From Thinopyrum elongatum (taxonomy: Eukaryota; Streptophyta; Magnoliopsida; Poales; Poaceae): a DNA stretch of 64,000 nucleotides. Location: the NCBI GenBank assembly GCA_011799875.1, contig CM022302.1, positions 186,364,942 through 186,428,941 of the forward strand, written 5' to 3'. The position numbers were made by a program, and so were the translations under genes. Below are positions 1-10,414 of this stretch, one piece after another (position 1 is the stretch's first letter; every line of letters starts with the position of its first letter). The notes beneath the pieces were generated by a model, which saw only the letters and a program-made list of their open reading frames with translations, had not been told where the DNA came from and ran no database searches.

Positions 1-599
1 TGCCCTCCATTGCACACACCTTGATCTGGCTGAACCGTTTCTATTGCATTACCTAATCAAAAACAGTTCATCCGAGTGAACCGTATGCCGTATATCGCAC
101 ACACCTTGATCTGGCTGACCATTTCTTTTGTGTTGCCTAATTACAAACAGTTCATCCGAGTGAACTGTATGCCGTATATCGCACACACCTTGATCTGGCT
201 GACCATTTCTTTTGTGTTGCCTAATTACAAACAGTTCATCCGAGTGAACTGTATGCCGTATATCGCACACACCTTCATCTGGCTGCCCATTTCTGTTGTT
301 CCGCCTCATCACAAACAGTTTATCCGAGTGAACTATATGTCGTATATCGCACATACCTTCATCTGGCTGCCCATTTCTGTTGTTCTGCCTCATCGCAAAC
401 AGTTCATTGAACTGAACTGTATGCCCAGCATCGCACATGCAACTAAAATCTGAACCGTGTTTGATGTATCCGCCATCGCAAATGTTTTGCATCTTTTTTG
501 ACGGTTTTTTATATCACCGTTTGCGATTAATGCATCGCACACAGTTTCATCGAAGGGTCTCTGATTGTAGTGTCGCGTTAGCAGCATCCTGCAGTAGTG
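1..599. mobile_element. CACTA transposon 1, one terminal region
   Basis: The segment ends at 599 with GTAGTG (594-599), the reverse complement of the CACTAC terminus of CACTA DNA transposons. The flanking bases 'ata' (600-602) fit a 3-bp target duplication. The uninterrupted version of the target is visible in Athila-2 near 33396-33410, where 'ctagtatatgaaagtgacaac' runs through without a break, so the insertion into Athila-1 can be placed. The interior is subterminal repeat and short palindromic GCGAT-containing sequence, typical of these elements. Transposase and the other end lie outside the window. Naming a family is not safe from this piece. Confidence 0.75.
3..506. repeat. 84-bp tandem subterminal repeat array, about 6 units
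   Basis: A 'gccgtatatcgcacacacct'-type anchor recurs at 3 (diverged), 87, 171, 255, 339 and 423, an exact period of 84 bp. Units at 87 and 171 are nearly identical and the outer units decay. Because 84 is divisible by 3, both strands carry spurious open frames of repeated 28-residue blocks. The array sits at the end of the CACTA element and probably holds transposase-binding motifs (inference). Confidence 0.9.
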
Positions 600-2708
600 A
601 TATATGAAAGTGACAACATAGGAGACTCTCTATCATGAAGAACATGGTGATACTTTGAAGCACAAGTGTGGAAAAAGGATAGTAACATTGTCCCTTCTCT
701 CCTTTTCTCTCTTTTTTTCTCTTTTTTTTATTTCGGGCTCTTTGGCCTCTTTTCTTTTTTTTGTCCGGAGCCTCATCCCGACTTGTGGCGGAATCATAGT
801 CTCCATCATCCTTTCCTCACTTGGGACAATGCTCTAATAATGATGATCATCACACTTTTATTTACTTACAACTCGATACTAGAACAAAGATATGACTCTA
901 TATGAATGCCTCCGGCGGTGTACCGGGATGTGCCATGATCTAGCGTGGCATGTATAAAAAATATGAACGGTGGCCAAGCCACAAATACTATGTCAACTAT
1001 ATGATCATGCAAAGCAATATGACAAATGATGGTATATGTCATAATAAACGGAACGGTGGAGTTGCATGGCAATATATCTCGGAATGGCTATGGAAATGCC
1101 ATAATAGGTAGGTATGGTGGTTGTTTTGCAGAAGGGTATATGGTGGGCTTAATGCACCGGCGAAAGTTGCGCGGTACTAGAGAGGCTAGCAAAGGTGGAA
1201 GGGTGAGAGTGCGTATAATCCATGGACTCAACATTAGTCATAAAGAACTCACATACTTCTTGCAAAAATTTATTAGCCATTGAAGCAAAGTACTAATACG
1301 CATGCTCCTAGGGGGATAGATTGGTAGGAAAAGACCATCGCTCATCCCCCACTGCCACTCATAAGGAAGACAATCAAAAATAAATCATGCTCTAACTTCA
1401 TCGCATAACGATAGACCATATGTGCATGCTTTGGGAATCACAAACCTTAACACAAGTATTTCTACAATCCACAATTACTCTCTAGCATGACTCTAATATC
1501 ACCATCTTTATATCTCAAAACAATTGCAAGAAATCAAACTTCTCTTATATTCAATGATCTTTATGAAAGTTTTTATTATATCCCTCTTGGATGCCTATCA
1601 TATTAGGACCAAATTCATAACCTAAGCAAATTGCCATACTATTTTTAAACTCTCAAAATAATATAAGTGAAGCATGAGAGTTCATCAATTTCTACAAAAT
1701 AAAACCACTGTCGTGCTCTAAAAAGATATAAGTGAAGCACTAGAGCAACTGCCTAGCTCAAAAGATATAAGTGAAGAACATAGAGTATTATAATAAATTC
1801 ATGATTAATGTGTGTCCCTCTCAAAAGGTGTGTACAGCAAGGATGATTGTGGCAAACTAAAAAGCAAATAAATTAAAGACTCATATAATACAAGACGCTC
1901 GAAGCAAAACACATATCATGTGGTGAATAAAAATATAGCCTCAAGTAAATTTACCGATGGATTGAAGACAAAAGAGGGGATGCCATCCGGGGCATCCTCA
2001 AGCTTAGATGCTTGGTTGTTCTTGAATATTACCTTGGGTTGCCTTGGGCATCCCCAAGCTTAGGCTCTTGCCACTCCTTATTCCGTGGTCCATCAAAATT
2101 TTACCCAACACTTGAAAACTCCACAACACAAAACTTACCAAAAAACTCGTGAGCTCCGTTAGTATAATAAAAACAAACCACCACTTTAGGTACTATTATG
2201 AACTCATTGTAAATTCATATTAGCATTATATCAACTGTATTCTAACTTATCTATGGTTCATACCCCCGATACTACCCATAGATTCATCAAAATAAGAGAA
2301 CAATGCATAGAAAACAGAATCTGTCAAAAACAGAACAGTCTGTGAAGATCTGAATATTACCCATACTTCTGTCACTCTAAAAATTCTGAAAACTTAGGAC
2401 ATCGTAGGAATTTTTTTTTGCAATCTTGTGTAAAAAATTCAGAATTTTTCGCCCCTTCCGTGAGTTATCAAAATTCTTATACTGGACACAAAAGTTTCTG
2501 TTTTTCAGCAAAATCAAATCAACTATCACCATAAGCCATCCCAAAGGTATTACTTGGCTCAAACACTAATTAAAACACTAAAACACAATTACTACAGAAG
2601 TAATATTGTGAATACTCATGAAAACATAAAATAAAAATATTGGGTTGTCTCCCAGCAAGCGCTTTTCTTTAAAGCCTTTTAGCTAGGCATTGATAGTTTT
2701 AATGATGC
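600..2708 (-). other. Non-coding internal region of Athila-1
   Basis: AT-rich sequence with no convincing coding frame. It has a T-rich stretch near 700-745 and short phrases such as 'aagatataagtgaagca' repeated near 1665-1770 and again in Athila-2 near 34450-34570. 'gcatcctcaagcttag' and 'gcatccccaagcttag' occur near 1995-2065. The sequence is colinear with Athila-2 33400-35500, so it is element interior and not host DNA. Confidence 0.75.
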
Positions 2709-3565
2709 TCACATGAAAGATAGCAATTGAAACACGATGAGAGCATCATGTAGCAAGTGAAAAACAAGTTTAAGTATAACATACTTCCTATGCATAGGCA
2801 TTTTATAAGCAAACAAATTATCAAGACAAGCAAAAACTAGCATATGCAAGGAAGAAGAAAGAAACAATAGTAATCTCAACATAATGAGAGGTAATTTAGT
2901 AACATGAAAAATTCTACAACCATATTTCCCTCTCTCATAATAATTACATGTAGGATCACATTCCAATTCAACAATATAGCTATCACATAACATATTCTCT
3001 ACATGATCCACATGCATGCAAAGTTGACACTCTTCCAAAATAGTGGGATTATCATCAAATAAAGTCATGACATCTCCAAGCCCACTTTTATCAAAAATTT
3101 CATAAGATTGATCAATCTCCAAAGTAGTGGGATCATTATTTCCTAAAGTTGACACTCTTCCAACCCCACTTTCAATATTATTGCAAACATTATTATCAAT
3201 ATCATAATCATCATGAGGCTTTAACAAACTTTCAAGATCATAAGAAGCATTATCACCCCAATCATGATCATTACAATAAGTAGTGGACATAGCAAAATTG
3301 GCATCCCCAAGCTTGGGGTTTTGCATATTATTAGCACAATTGACATTAATAGAATTTATAATAACATCATTGCAATCATGCTTTTCATTCAAGGAGCTAT
3401 CGTGAATCACTTTATAAATTTCTTCTTTAACACTTCATCACAAATTTCAGATTCACGATTTTCAAGAAAAACTTCATAAAGATAATCTAGTGCACTTAAC
3501 TCACTAGCAATTGGTTCATCATAATTGGATATTTTAAAAATATTAGCAAGTGGATGAGGATCCAT
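2709..3565 (-). pseudogene. Gag-like ORF of non-autonomous Athila-1, frameshifted
   Basis: The frame starts at ATG 3565 on the minus strand (protein begins MDPHPLANIF) and runs about 45 codons before a 1-nt frame slip near 3430. It then continues as a 233-codon frame beginning near MIHDSSLNEKHDC. The second part is rich in Asp and Asn and has blocks shared with the Athila-2 ORF: 'GRVSTLG', 'DKSGLGDVMTLF', 'TILEE', and 'LCDSYIVE' followed by 'YYERG'. Shared blocks in two diverged copies show that a protein was once under selection. I cannot assign an enzymatic domain. A capsid-related or RNA-binding role is a guess from its position next to the primer-binding site. Confidence 0.55.
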
Positions 3566-3799
3566 AAAATTTTTGCTTTCTGAATTTCAATAAACACACA
3601 ATTATACCAAGCGAACAAGCAAACAAACCAAGTAAGACATAAAAGGAAAACAAAAAGAAAGCAAATAAAAAGGCAAATATTTTTGTGTTTTTTGAAAGCG
3701 TTTTAGAAGTGGGGGAGAGGAAAACGAGAGGCAAATGGCAAATAATGTAATGCAAGAGATGAGAGTTTATGATGGGTACTTGGTAGGCTTGATGTAGAA

Positions 3800-3819
3800 C
3801 CTCCCCGGCAACGGTGCCA
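3800..3819 (-). promoter_or_regulatory. Primer-binding site of Athila-1
   Basis: Read on the minus strand this is TGGCACCGTTGCCGGGGAGG, one base from the TGGCGCCGTTGCCG tRNA-Asp-type primer site usual in Athila elements. It lies 11 nt inside the LTR edge, which fixes the orientation. Confidence 0.8.
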
Positions 3820-3830
3820 GAAATTCTTCC

Positions 3831-5389
3831 TGCTACTTCTTGAGCTTGCGTTGTTTTTTCCCTTGAATAGGAAAGGGTGATGCAGCAAAGTAGAGATAAG
3901 TATTTCTCTTAGTTAAGAACCAAGGTATCAATCCAGTAGGAGGCACAAGCAAGTCCCCAATAGATGCACCTGCACAGACTAACAAACACTTGCACACAAC
4001 GCGAAAAAGGGGTTGTCAATCCCTTCACGGTCACTTGCAAGAGTGAGATCTAATAGAGATAGATATAAAAGATAAGTAAAAGGCAAAATAAAGTAAACAT
4101 AAATAAATTGCAACAAAGTATTTTTGGGTTTTTGGTTTTATAGTTCTGAAAATATATGATGGAAAATAGACCCGGGGGCCATAGGTTTCACTAGAGGCTT
4201 CTCTCTTGAAGAAAGCATACGGTGGGTAAACAAATTACTGTTGAGCAATTGATAGAAAAGCGCATAGTTATGACGATATCCAAGGCAATGATCATGAATA
4301 TAGGCATCACGTTCGTGACAAGTAGACCGACTCCTGCCTGCATCTACTACTATTACTCCACACATCGACCGCTATCCAGCATGCATCTAGTGTATTAAGT
4401 TGACAAGAACGGAGAAACGCCTTAAGCAAGATGACATGATGTAAAGGGACAAACTCAAGCAATATGATATAAACCCTGTCTTTTTATCCTTAATGGCAAC
4501 AATACAAATACGTGCCTCGCTACCCCTACTATCACTGGGTGAGGACACCGCAAGATTGAACCCATCACAAAGCACCTCTCCCATCGCAAGAAAAACCAAT
4601 CTAGTTGGCCAAACCAAATCGATATATTAGAGAGAAATACAAAGCTATCTTAATCATGCATAAAAGAGTTCAGAGAAGACTCAAATAATATTCATAGATA
4701 ATCTGATCATAAATCCACAATTCATCGGATCTCAACAAACGCACCGCCAAAGAAGATTACATCGAATAGAACTCCAAGAACATCGAGGAGAACATTGTAG
4801 TGAAGATCAAAGAGAGAGAAGAAGCCATCCAGCTATGGAACCGTAGGTCTGTGGTAAACTACTCACACATCATCGGAAGGGTAGCAAGGTTGGTGTAGAG
4901 GCCCTTCGTGATCGAATCCCCCTCCGGCGGAGTGCCGGAAAAGGTCCCAATATAGGATCTCACGACAACAGAAGCTTGCGGCGGCAGAAAAGTATTTTTG
5001 GTGTGCCCTCTGACGTAGGGGGAATATTTGGGTATTTATGGAGCTGGGATTAGGGTTAGGAGGTCCTCGGGGGGCCCACAAGCCTAGGGGCGCGCCCCTA
5101 GGGCTTGTGGCCCCCTCGTGGGTCTTTTGGCCTCTTCCCGGAGCTTCGTGTGTTTCTTCTGGTCCAAGAAAAATCATCATAAAGTTTTATTCCGTTTGGA
5201 CTCCGTTTGGTATTGATTTGCTGTAAAAGACAAAAACAAGAAAAAATTGCAACTGGCACTGGGCACTAGGTTAATAGGTGAGTCCCAAAAATGATATAAA
5301 ATAGCATATTAATGCATATAAAACATCCAAGATAGACAATATAATAGCATGGAACAATCAAAAATTATAGATACGTTGGAGACATATCA
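3831..5389 (-). repeat. 5' LTR of Athila-1
   Basis: 1,559 bp, TG at 3831 and CA at 5389. Read on the minus strand it begins TGATATGTCTCCAACGTATC, a start shared with the Athila-2 LTR, but most of the body is different. The matching LTR is outside the window, so age cannot be estimated. Confidence 0.8.
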
Positions 5390-6777
5390 ATCGACAGCCC
5401 AGCCCCACCACCCAAGGGCCCCGAGACGGCCATGCTGGCCGTGGAGTCGTACAAGACGCCAGAGAAGAAGGAGAAGAAGAAAGAGGAGAGGAAGGAGGCC
5501 AAAGAAGGCCTCCGTCCTAGAGGACCCTCGGACACTAGATCTGGGGACACCCATGCCCCCTCTACACTCGAGGGGGAGAAGAAGGAGAAGGGAGAGGATG
5601 GGGAGGAAAGTGAGTCCTCCCGAACAAGGAAGAGGGCGGCGTCCGAAGACACTGAGGAGGATCAGCCTCCTCCCGCCCCGAAAAGACAATGCCGGGCCAA
5701 GGTGGTCCTGTCCGACGACAGCTCGGCTTCTGCCGAGGACTCCGGCGCCTCCAAACAGGTTCCCTAGAGGACCCCCAGGGTCAAGCCCCAGGCCCAAAAG
5801 TATATATCTTAATATACACACTTGCATTCTTAGCAGAACTAAGTATTGCTATTGATCGCGTGTTTGTTTTTAATATTGTAGCCCACCACGCGATCTCCCT
5901 ACCGATCGAGTCTTAGATGGAGACTTTCCACTGGCCGCGCTGGCGGAGAGCGGGACCGGATCGCGCAGCTTGCTTCCCCCGGTCATTGAGGAGACCGAGG
6001 AGGTCCTGTCGAGGAGGGCCCCTCCTGGGCCCAGCATAGGGGGAGGAGGCGACGCTGCGATGGCCGAGGTGGATACCTCGGCCACCAAAAACCAGGAGGG
6101 GGAACCCCACTGGTGAACAAAGAGGGGGAGCCCGGCCAGCCTAAGCTCTCCCCGAAGGTGGTTCCGGAGCCGCTAAGGCACCTGGAGCCAACCATTCCGT
6201 CCTCCATCGAGGGAGGAGTTGTGGTACCTCCGCCATCCCCGCCTGCTACACAGCGGGTTTCGACTGGGTGGCCGGATGTGATGGAGGAGGCATTAACCAA
6301 CTCCTCTATCATTGAGGAGCATCCTGCCCTGATGGGCACGGTTTTGCAGAGTCTTCGGTCTGTGGACAATGGACTGAAGGAGGCTTTCAGCGACCTTTTG
6401 ACAGGCTTCAAGGTAAACCATGTAATGCCTTTTTTTCTTAGAAAATTTCTATTTTATGATCATACAATCCTCATATACAGTAGCCCTAGAGCCCTGAGTG
6501 AGTTTGAAAAACTCATGCGGGGGTCGGATAATTTAGAGATATAGATGATAGCAAAAATGAGTTGTAGCCCCGAAGTCTCTGGCTGGATTAAAAAAATGGG
6601 AAGCCGGCAGAGGATCAAAAATCGAATACTTGGGAACCTAATATGCTTAGTTTAATATGCAGGCATCGTCTTCAACGGCAGCTGCCCGAGCCGTGGAGTT
6701 GGCCGAGCTAAATCGGAAGCTCAAGAGCTCCGATGATGAGTTCGGTCTGCTGAATAAGTGGTTCAACGAAGCGCAAG
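5390..6777 (+). pseudogene. Antisense gene of Fatima-like element 1, exons of the 3' half (part 1)
   Basis: Three exons can be drawn: 5390-5799 (5' end cut by Athila-1), 5882-6412 and 6663-6777. Acceptors are ..attgtag (5880-5881) and ..atatgcag (6661-6662). Donors are aaaa|gtatat, aag|gtaaac and aag|gcaagt, the last a GC-type donor. Exon one is Lys/Glu-rich with basic patches (KKEKKKEERKEAK, PKRQCRAK) that could be nuclear-localisation signals. Exon two is Pro-rich, then has a helical block near 'SIIEEHPALMGTVLQSL'. A TAG stop (5765-5767) and a frameshift near 6110 make it non-functional. The family is the plant retroelement antisense protein whose N-terminal part (putative gypsy-type transposon domain) is seen at 48016. 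Its function is unknown. Confidence 0.6.
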
Positions 6778-6854
6778 GCAAGTTCAAACTTAAACTTGTT
6801 TACTGCAACCGTTTGGTAATGAAGTTTTTGCAGTTAATCTAAATGGGATGCAAC
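5390..6854 (-). mobile_element. Fatima-like element 1, left fragment
   Basis: Sequence between the Athila-1 LTR edge (5389) and the Tekay-1 insertion (6855). It continues without loss at 20501 after one copy of the GCAAC duplication. The element's gag and protease lie on the minus strand further right, so this fragment is its 3' region, and the gene in it is on the opposite strand. The family name is tentative. It rests on resemblance to the antisense gene next to the Fatima-like LTR at 47008. Confidence 0.65.
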
Positions 6855-7319
6855 TGTAACACCCCATGTCATTAGCCACAGTAATCGCTTTTGATAATGA
6901 CAAGTCAGCATGATTAACAGTGCCAAATCATCATATGCATCATATTGCATTTCAACTCCTAACTCAAAATTCAAATTAAATTAAAGTGGAAAATAAAAGT
7001 TGTTCAAACACAGAAACTAAAATGTTCATTAGCTGATAAATATTCTAGAGACAATGCTAAAATTATAACCAACATTTAATAAATTAATTAAGTGACTCTA
7101 ACAGTGCCAAAACAGCAATATTTAATCCCATTTAGTTTTATAAAATTGCAAATGAAATGATATGAACTCAAAACCGTTTTATGGCATTAGTAGATGCTGC
7201 ACTGGAGTTTTGTGACTAGTTCACATATTTTACAAAACAAAATATGAGGCCACACAATTTTGCAAAAACAGAAAAGAAAAAGACAAAATAGAAATAAAAC
7301 AAAAATAAAAAGAAAACAA

Positions 7320-8100
7320 CCCCCCTGGTCCAACTGGGCCCTGGCCCAACTGGGCCACGGCCCAGCCAGGCCATCAGGCCGGCCCACCCACTCCCCCTTT
7401 AACCCCTTGGGGCACCGAAACCCTAATCGACACCCCAATCCCCCCTCCAAATCGGGCGTGCCCGACGCCGCCCGCGCTCGACGCCCCGACGCGCCCGTCG
7501 CCGCACGTCGGCACCGCCGCCCCGCCCTCGTCGCCGGAGCCGCCTCGCCGTCCCCGACAACCTCCCCGTGCCTCGCTGCCTTGACCCTGCACCGCCTGTG
7601 AGCTCGCCCCGCCTCTCTCTCCCCTCGGTCACCGCCACGCTCGTCACACCCAGCTCCCTGTCCCGCCCGTTCCCCATCGCTGGCCATCGCGCCGCACGCG
7701 CAGCGTGACCGCCCGTCGCCCCCCCCCCCCTGATAGCTCGACGCGAACGCAGACTCACGCGCGCCCGCGCCGCCGCCCCTCGCTAGCTCTGCCTGCTGCT
7801 GCTCTGCACCTTGCTCCCCGCCACCGCGCTCGCTATTGCAGCCGCGCGCGCCTCCCCTGGTCGCTGCGCCCCCCTCACTCACCACCGCGCCCGCTGCGTG
7901 TGGCCGCCCCGCATGCTCGCAGCCGCCTCCACACGCGCTCGCCGCTCGCCACTGCCTCTCGGCCCCGCCGTCCCTTGCCGCGCTCGCGGGCCACGCCTGG
8001 CCACGCCCAGCGCCTGCCGCGCCCGTGGCCAGCGCCCGGGCTCGCCCCTGGCCGCGCCCGCGTGCCCGCGCGCCCGCTGTGGCCACATGGGCCACTGACG
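7320..8100 (+). other. GC-rich block in the Tekay-1 5' LTR
   Basis: About 780 bp dominated by GCC, CGC and CCG, with long frames open on both strands only because stops are rare at this composition. The block ends next to a hairpin-forming 'tgtgtctatgacaca' (8119-8133). It recurs in the 3' LTR at about 17145-17870, and in Tekay-2 at 61100-62030 in the equivalent position. It may be a GC-rich first exon or leader, as in many grass genes. I see no recognisable protein. Confidence 0.5.
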
Positions 8101-8320
8101 GCTAGGCCCCCACCCCCATGTGTCTATGACACAGGGGCCCCAGCCATAGAACGATTTAAAAAAATGAAAAAGAAAATGAAAATGAATTAATAGAATTAAT
8201 AATTAATTAATTAGTTATTTAATTAAGTTAATTAACTTTGATTAAGTTAATCTAATTAATTAGTTAGTTTAATTAAGCTATAATTAGATTAGTTTATCCC
8301 TAATTAACCTAAACACACAT

Positions 8321-8412
8321 TGACAGGTGGGACCCACACGTCAGTTTGACCCAGTCAGCGCCCTGTTGACTGCTGATGTCATGCTGACATCATGATGACA
8401 TCATGATGATGT
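8321..8412 (+). promoter_or_regulatory. W-box plus TGACGTCA-like cluster in the Tekay-1 5' LTR
   Basis: Contains TTGACC (8346-8351), TTGACT (8366-8371) and TGATGTCA (8374-8381), followed by repeated 'tgatgacatcatgatgatgtca'. In the 3' LTR (18056-18125) the third site is the intact palindrome TGACGTCA (18107-18114), so the 5' copy has lost its CpG. TTGAC[CT] is the WRKY core and TGACGTCA a bZIP site (established). Function here is inferred. Confidence 0.5.
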
Positions 8413-8806
8413 CAGCATACACTGTTCTAGATAATGTTGATTTAAAATGATTAAATAAATTTCAAAAAATAATTAAATCTTTAGAAAATCATATAAAATA
8501 ATCCGTAACTCCAATGAAAATAATTTATATATGAAAGTTGCTCAGAATTTCGATCCGAATCTGAATACGCCCTCCGTATTCCTGTCAGATGCCCCTAGCT
8601 AGATGAACATGGAGCTTTTAGACCGAATTAGATATATGAATAGTGCCCAACTTAAATTAAATAAATCCGGATAAATTCCTAAATTAACTAAATCATTTAG
8701 TTAGGCAGTAGAACACCCCGGCATATCATTTAGTCATGTCATGCATCTTGTTTGCATTATTGCCGTGAAATTTATTGTTTCTTCCCCCCTCCTTCTCTCT
8801 CGATAG

Positions 8807-8896
8807 ACGCCGAGACCGACGACGTTGCAGCTAGGTACGACTATACTCCAGACGAGCAGCCCGTTGACGACACCTCTCTCTTGCCAGACCAACCAG
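8807..8896 (+). other. LTR exon-like frame A (Tekay-1 5' LTR)
   Basis: Preceded by a pyrimidine-rich tract and an AG acceptor (cttctctctcgatag, AG at 8805-8806) and followed by CAG|GCAAGC, a GC-type donor (GC at 8897-8898). The length of 90 bp reads 2 nt + 29 codons + 1 nt. The predicted peptide is acidic with Tyr-Asp pairs (AETDDVAARYDYTPDEQP...). The 3' LTR copy (18518-18607) keeps length and phase. A counterpart with the same phase and the same donor occurs in Tekay-2 at 60504-60569. Confidence 0.5.
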
Positions 8897-9208
8897 GCAA
8901 GCCCCCCCCCTTGAGCATCCAGATATCGCCCATTCCATTTCTCCTGCTTGCATTAGATTTTGCTACTGTTAAATGTTTGCTCCTATTCTGATGCATAGCC
9001 TACTTTTGTAACCTGTTTATTGTTACCTTACCTGCCTATGATAAACTGCTTAGTATAGGTTGGTAGTGAACCATCAGTGACCCCCACCACCTTACCCTTG
9101 TTGCCCCTGCTTGATCATCGACGACTCGACCAGTGTGATCGTCGACCAGAGACCGACACATCACTTCACCCCCTTAGTTGTACGACTCTGCATAGTACTA
9201 TCAAGTGC

Positions 9209-9409
9209 CGAGGGTGATACCTCGTAACGCACTCCCGATGAATACTCTGCAGTGTAGCTGTTCAGTCGTGGTCATCGAGGGTGATTCCTCCTTCTCCACT
9301 TCCGATACGACTATGTCGTGCAACCCCTCAGTGTGAACCTCGAGGGTGATGCCTCATACGTTCACCCTAATGATTTCATCGAGTGGAATTCGCCGAGGGT
9401 GATTCCTCG
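9209..9409 (+). repeat. Four CGAGGGTGATnCCTC mini-hairpins in the LTR
   Basis: The near-palindromic motif CGAGGGTGATnCCTC (GAGG pairs with CCTC) starts at 9209, 9276, 9341 and 9394, spaced 67, 65 and 53 bp. The same four are kept in the 3' LTR from about 18918. Each can fold into a short stem. Role unknown. Confidence 0.75.
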
Positions 9410-10337
9410 GGTTTCCCCTTTGATGATATGACCACACGGTTACTTTGACCTTTGTTATAGGCGAGTCGACCCTGATTGGTGCCCGCAGGGGATCTATGTT
9501 GTCGGGTGTGCCGGAAGGGCACTCGAGTGTGATATTGTGGCGGAGCTTCAGAAACTCTGATCGTCTCCATGTGTTACTAAATCAGCCTATTGGATTTGGG
9601 TATTTGATCTGAGTGGGTTGACGTGCCCTATACGCACTACCACCACGCGGGATTATGGTTTATGCGGCCCTCTATGTCGTACGTTTCTCCCGAAAGCTCT
9701 TCAGACGTCACGGTTCACCGTGCGGGCTGATTGTTGGGATTGGGCTGGATACTTCACTGACGAGTTCAGTGTCGCGCCTGCACCCCGGCCAGTCTAGCAA
9801 CGGGCAGGGTGCCCAGGGCGATGGCCCAAGACCTCTGGGTGCATAGGTTAGTCCGGCGTGCTGACCTCTCTGCTGAGCCTAGGTAGGGCGCTGCTTCGTG
9901 TTGATCTTCCGAGGTCGGGCATTACCCAGCAAGTGTGTCCGACCAGAGTTGATCGAGCGTGTTGGTTAACAGTAGTGCACCCCTGCAGGGATGAATGATC
10001 TATCAATAGCCGGTCCTACGGTAAAGGACGCTCAGTTTGTATATCCCAATCTACTACTTGAACTGGATACTTGTTACTTAATTGAAGCTTCGGGATCGCT
10101 TTCTCGCTGGGAGTCGAGGAAGGATCTCTAGGCTTTGCTTCAACATGCTTGCTTAATAAAATGCTATTCTAGTCTCTTCTATTACTGCAAGATGGTGGCT
10201 TCGTGAAGATGCTTGAAGATGCTAGTCTTCGATAGGACTAGGCCTTCTCTCTATTCTGGCATTTCTGCATCCCAGTCCACATATACAGCCTTGTCTCCTT
10301 TGATAATGTTGCATATGTAGTGTAGATCCTTGCTTGC

Positions 10338-10360
10338 TGAGTACTTCGGATGAGTACTCA
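10338..10360 (+). promoter_or_regulatory. TGAGTAC/GTACTCA hairpin (Tekay-1 5' LTR)
   Basis: A 7-bp perfect stem, TGAGTAC (10338-10344) with GTACTCA (10354-10360), closes a 9-nt loop. The flanks are cttgc and ..gttgcttt. The same stem with a 4-nt loop and similar flanks occurs in Tekay-2 (49718-49735). In both it lies just upstream of exon-like frame B. Confidence 0.6.
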
Positions 10361-10414
10361 CGGTTGCTTTGTTACCTCTTTTTCCCCCATACCCCCCTTT
10401 TGATGATACATCAG

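Larger units (their letters stand above)
600..5389 (-). mobile_element. Athila-1: non-autonomous Athila-type Gypsy element, left part missing
   Basis: The element runs on the minus strand: 5' LTR at 3831-5389, primer-binding site at 3800-3819, one gag-like frame at 2709-3565, then about 2.1 kb of AT-rich non-coding sequence up to the CACTA insertion at 599/600. The 3' LTR lies beyond the left edge. No protease, reverse transcriptase or integrase is visible, so it depended on proteins supplied in trans. The layout and parts of the internal sequence (600-1300 against 33400-34100) match Athila-2, but the LTR body differs, so the two are different subfamilies. The right flank 'atcga' (5390-5394) should be its target duplication. 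Confidence 0.8.

Noticed and set aside
49..492. Open frames of repeated 28-residue blocks on both strands
   Set aside because: They follow from the 84-bp period (divisible by 3) of a CACTA subterminal array. No start context and no known domain.
3..506. CRISPR-like spaced repeats
   Set aside because: Units are contiguous and 84 bp long without unique spacers, and the sequence is from a plant genome.
7187..8190. Long GC-rich frames on both strands of the Tekay-1 LTR
   Set aside because: Stops are rare at this composition, frames overlap on both strands, and indels between the two LTRs break them.
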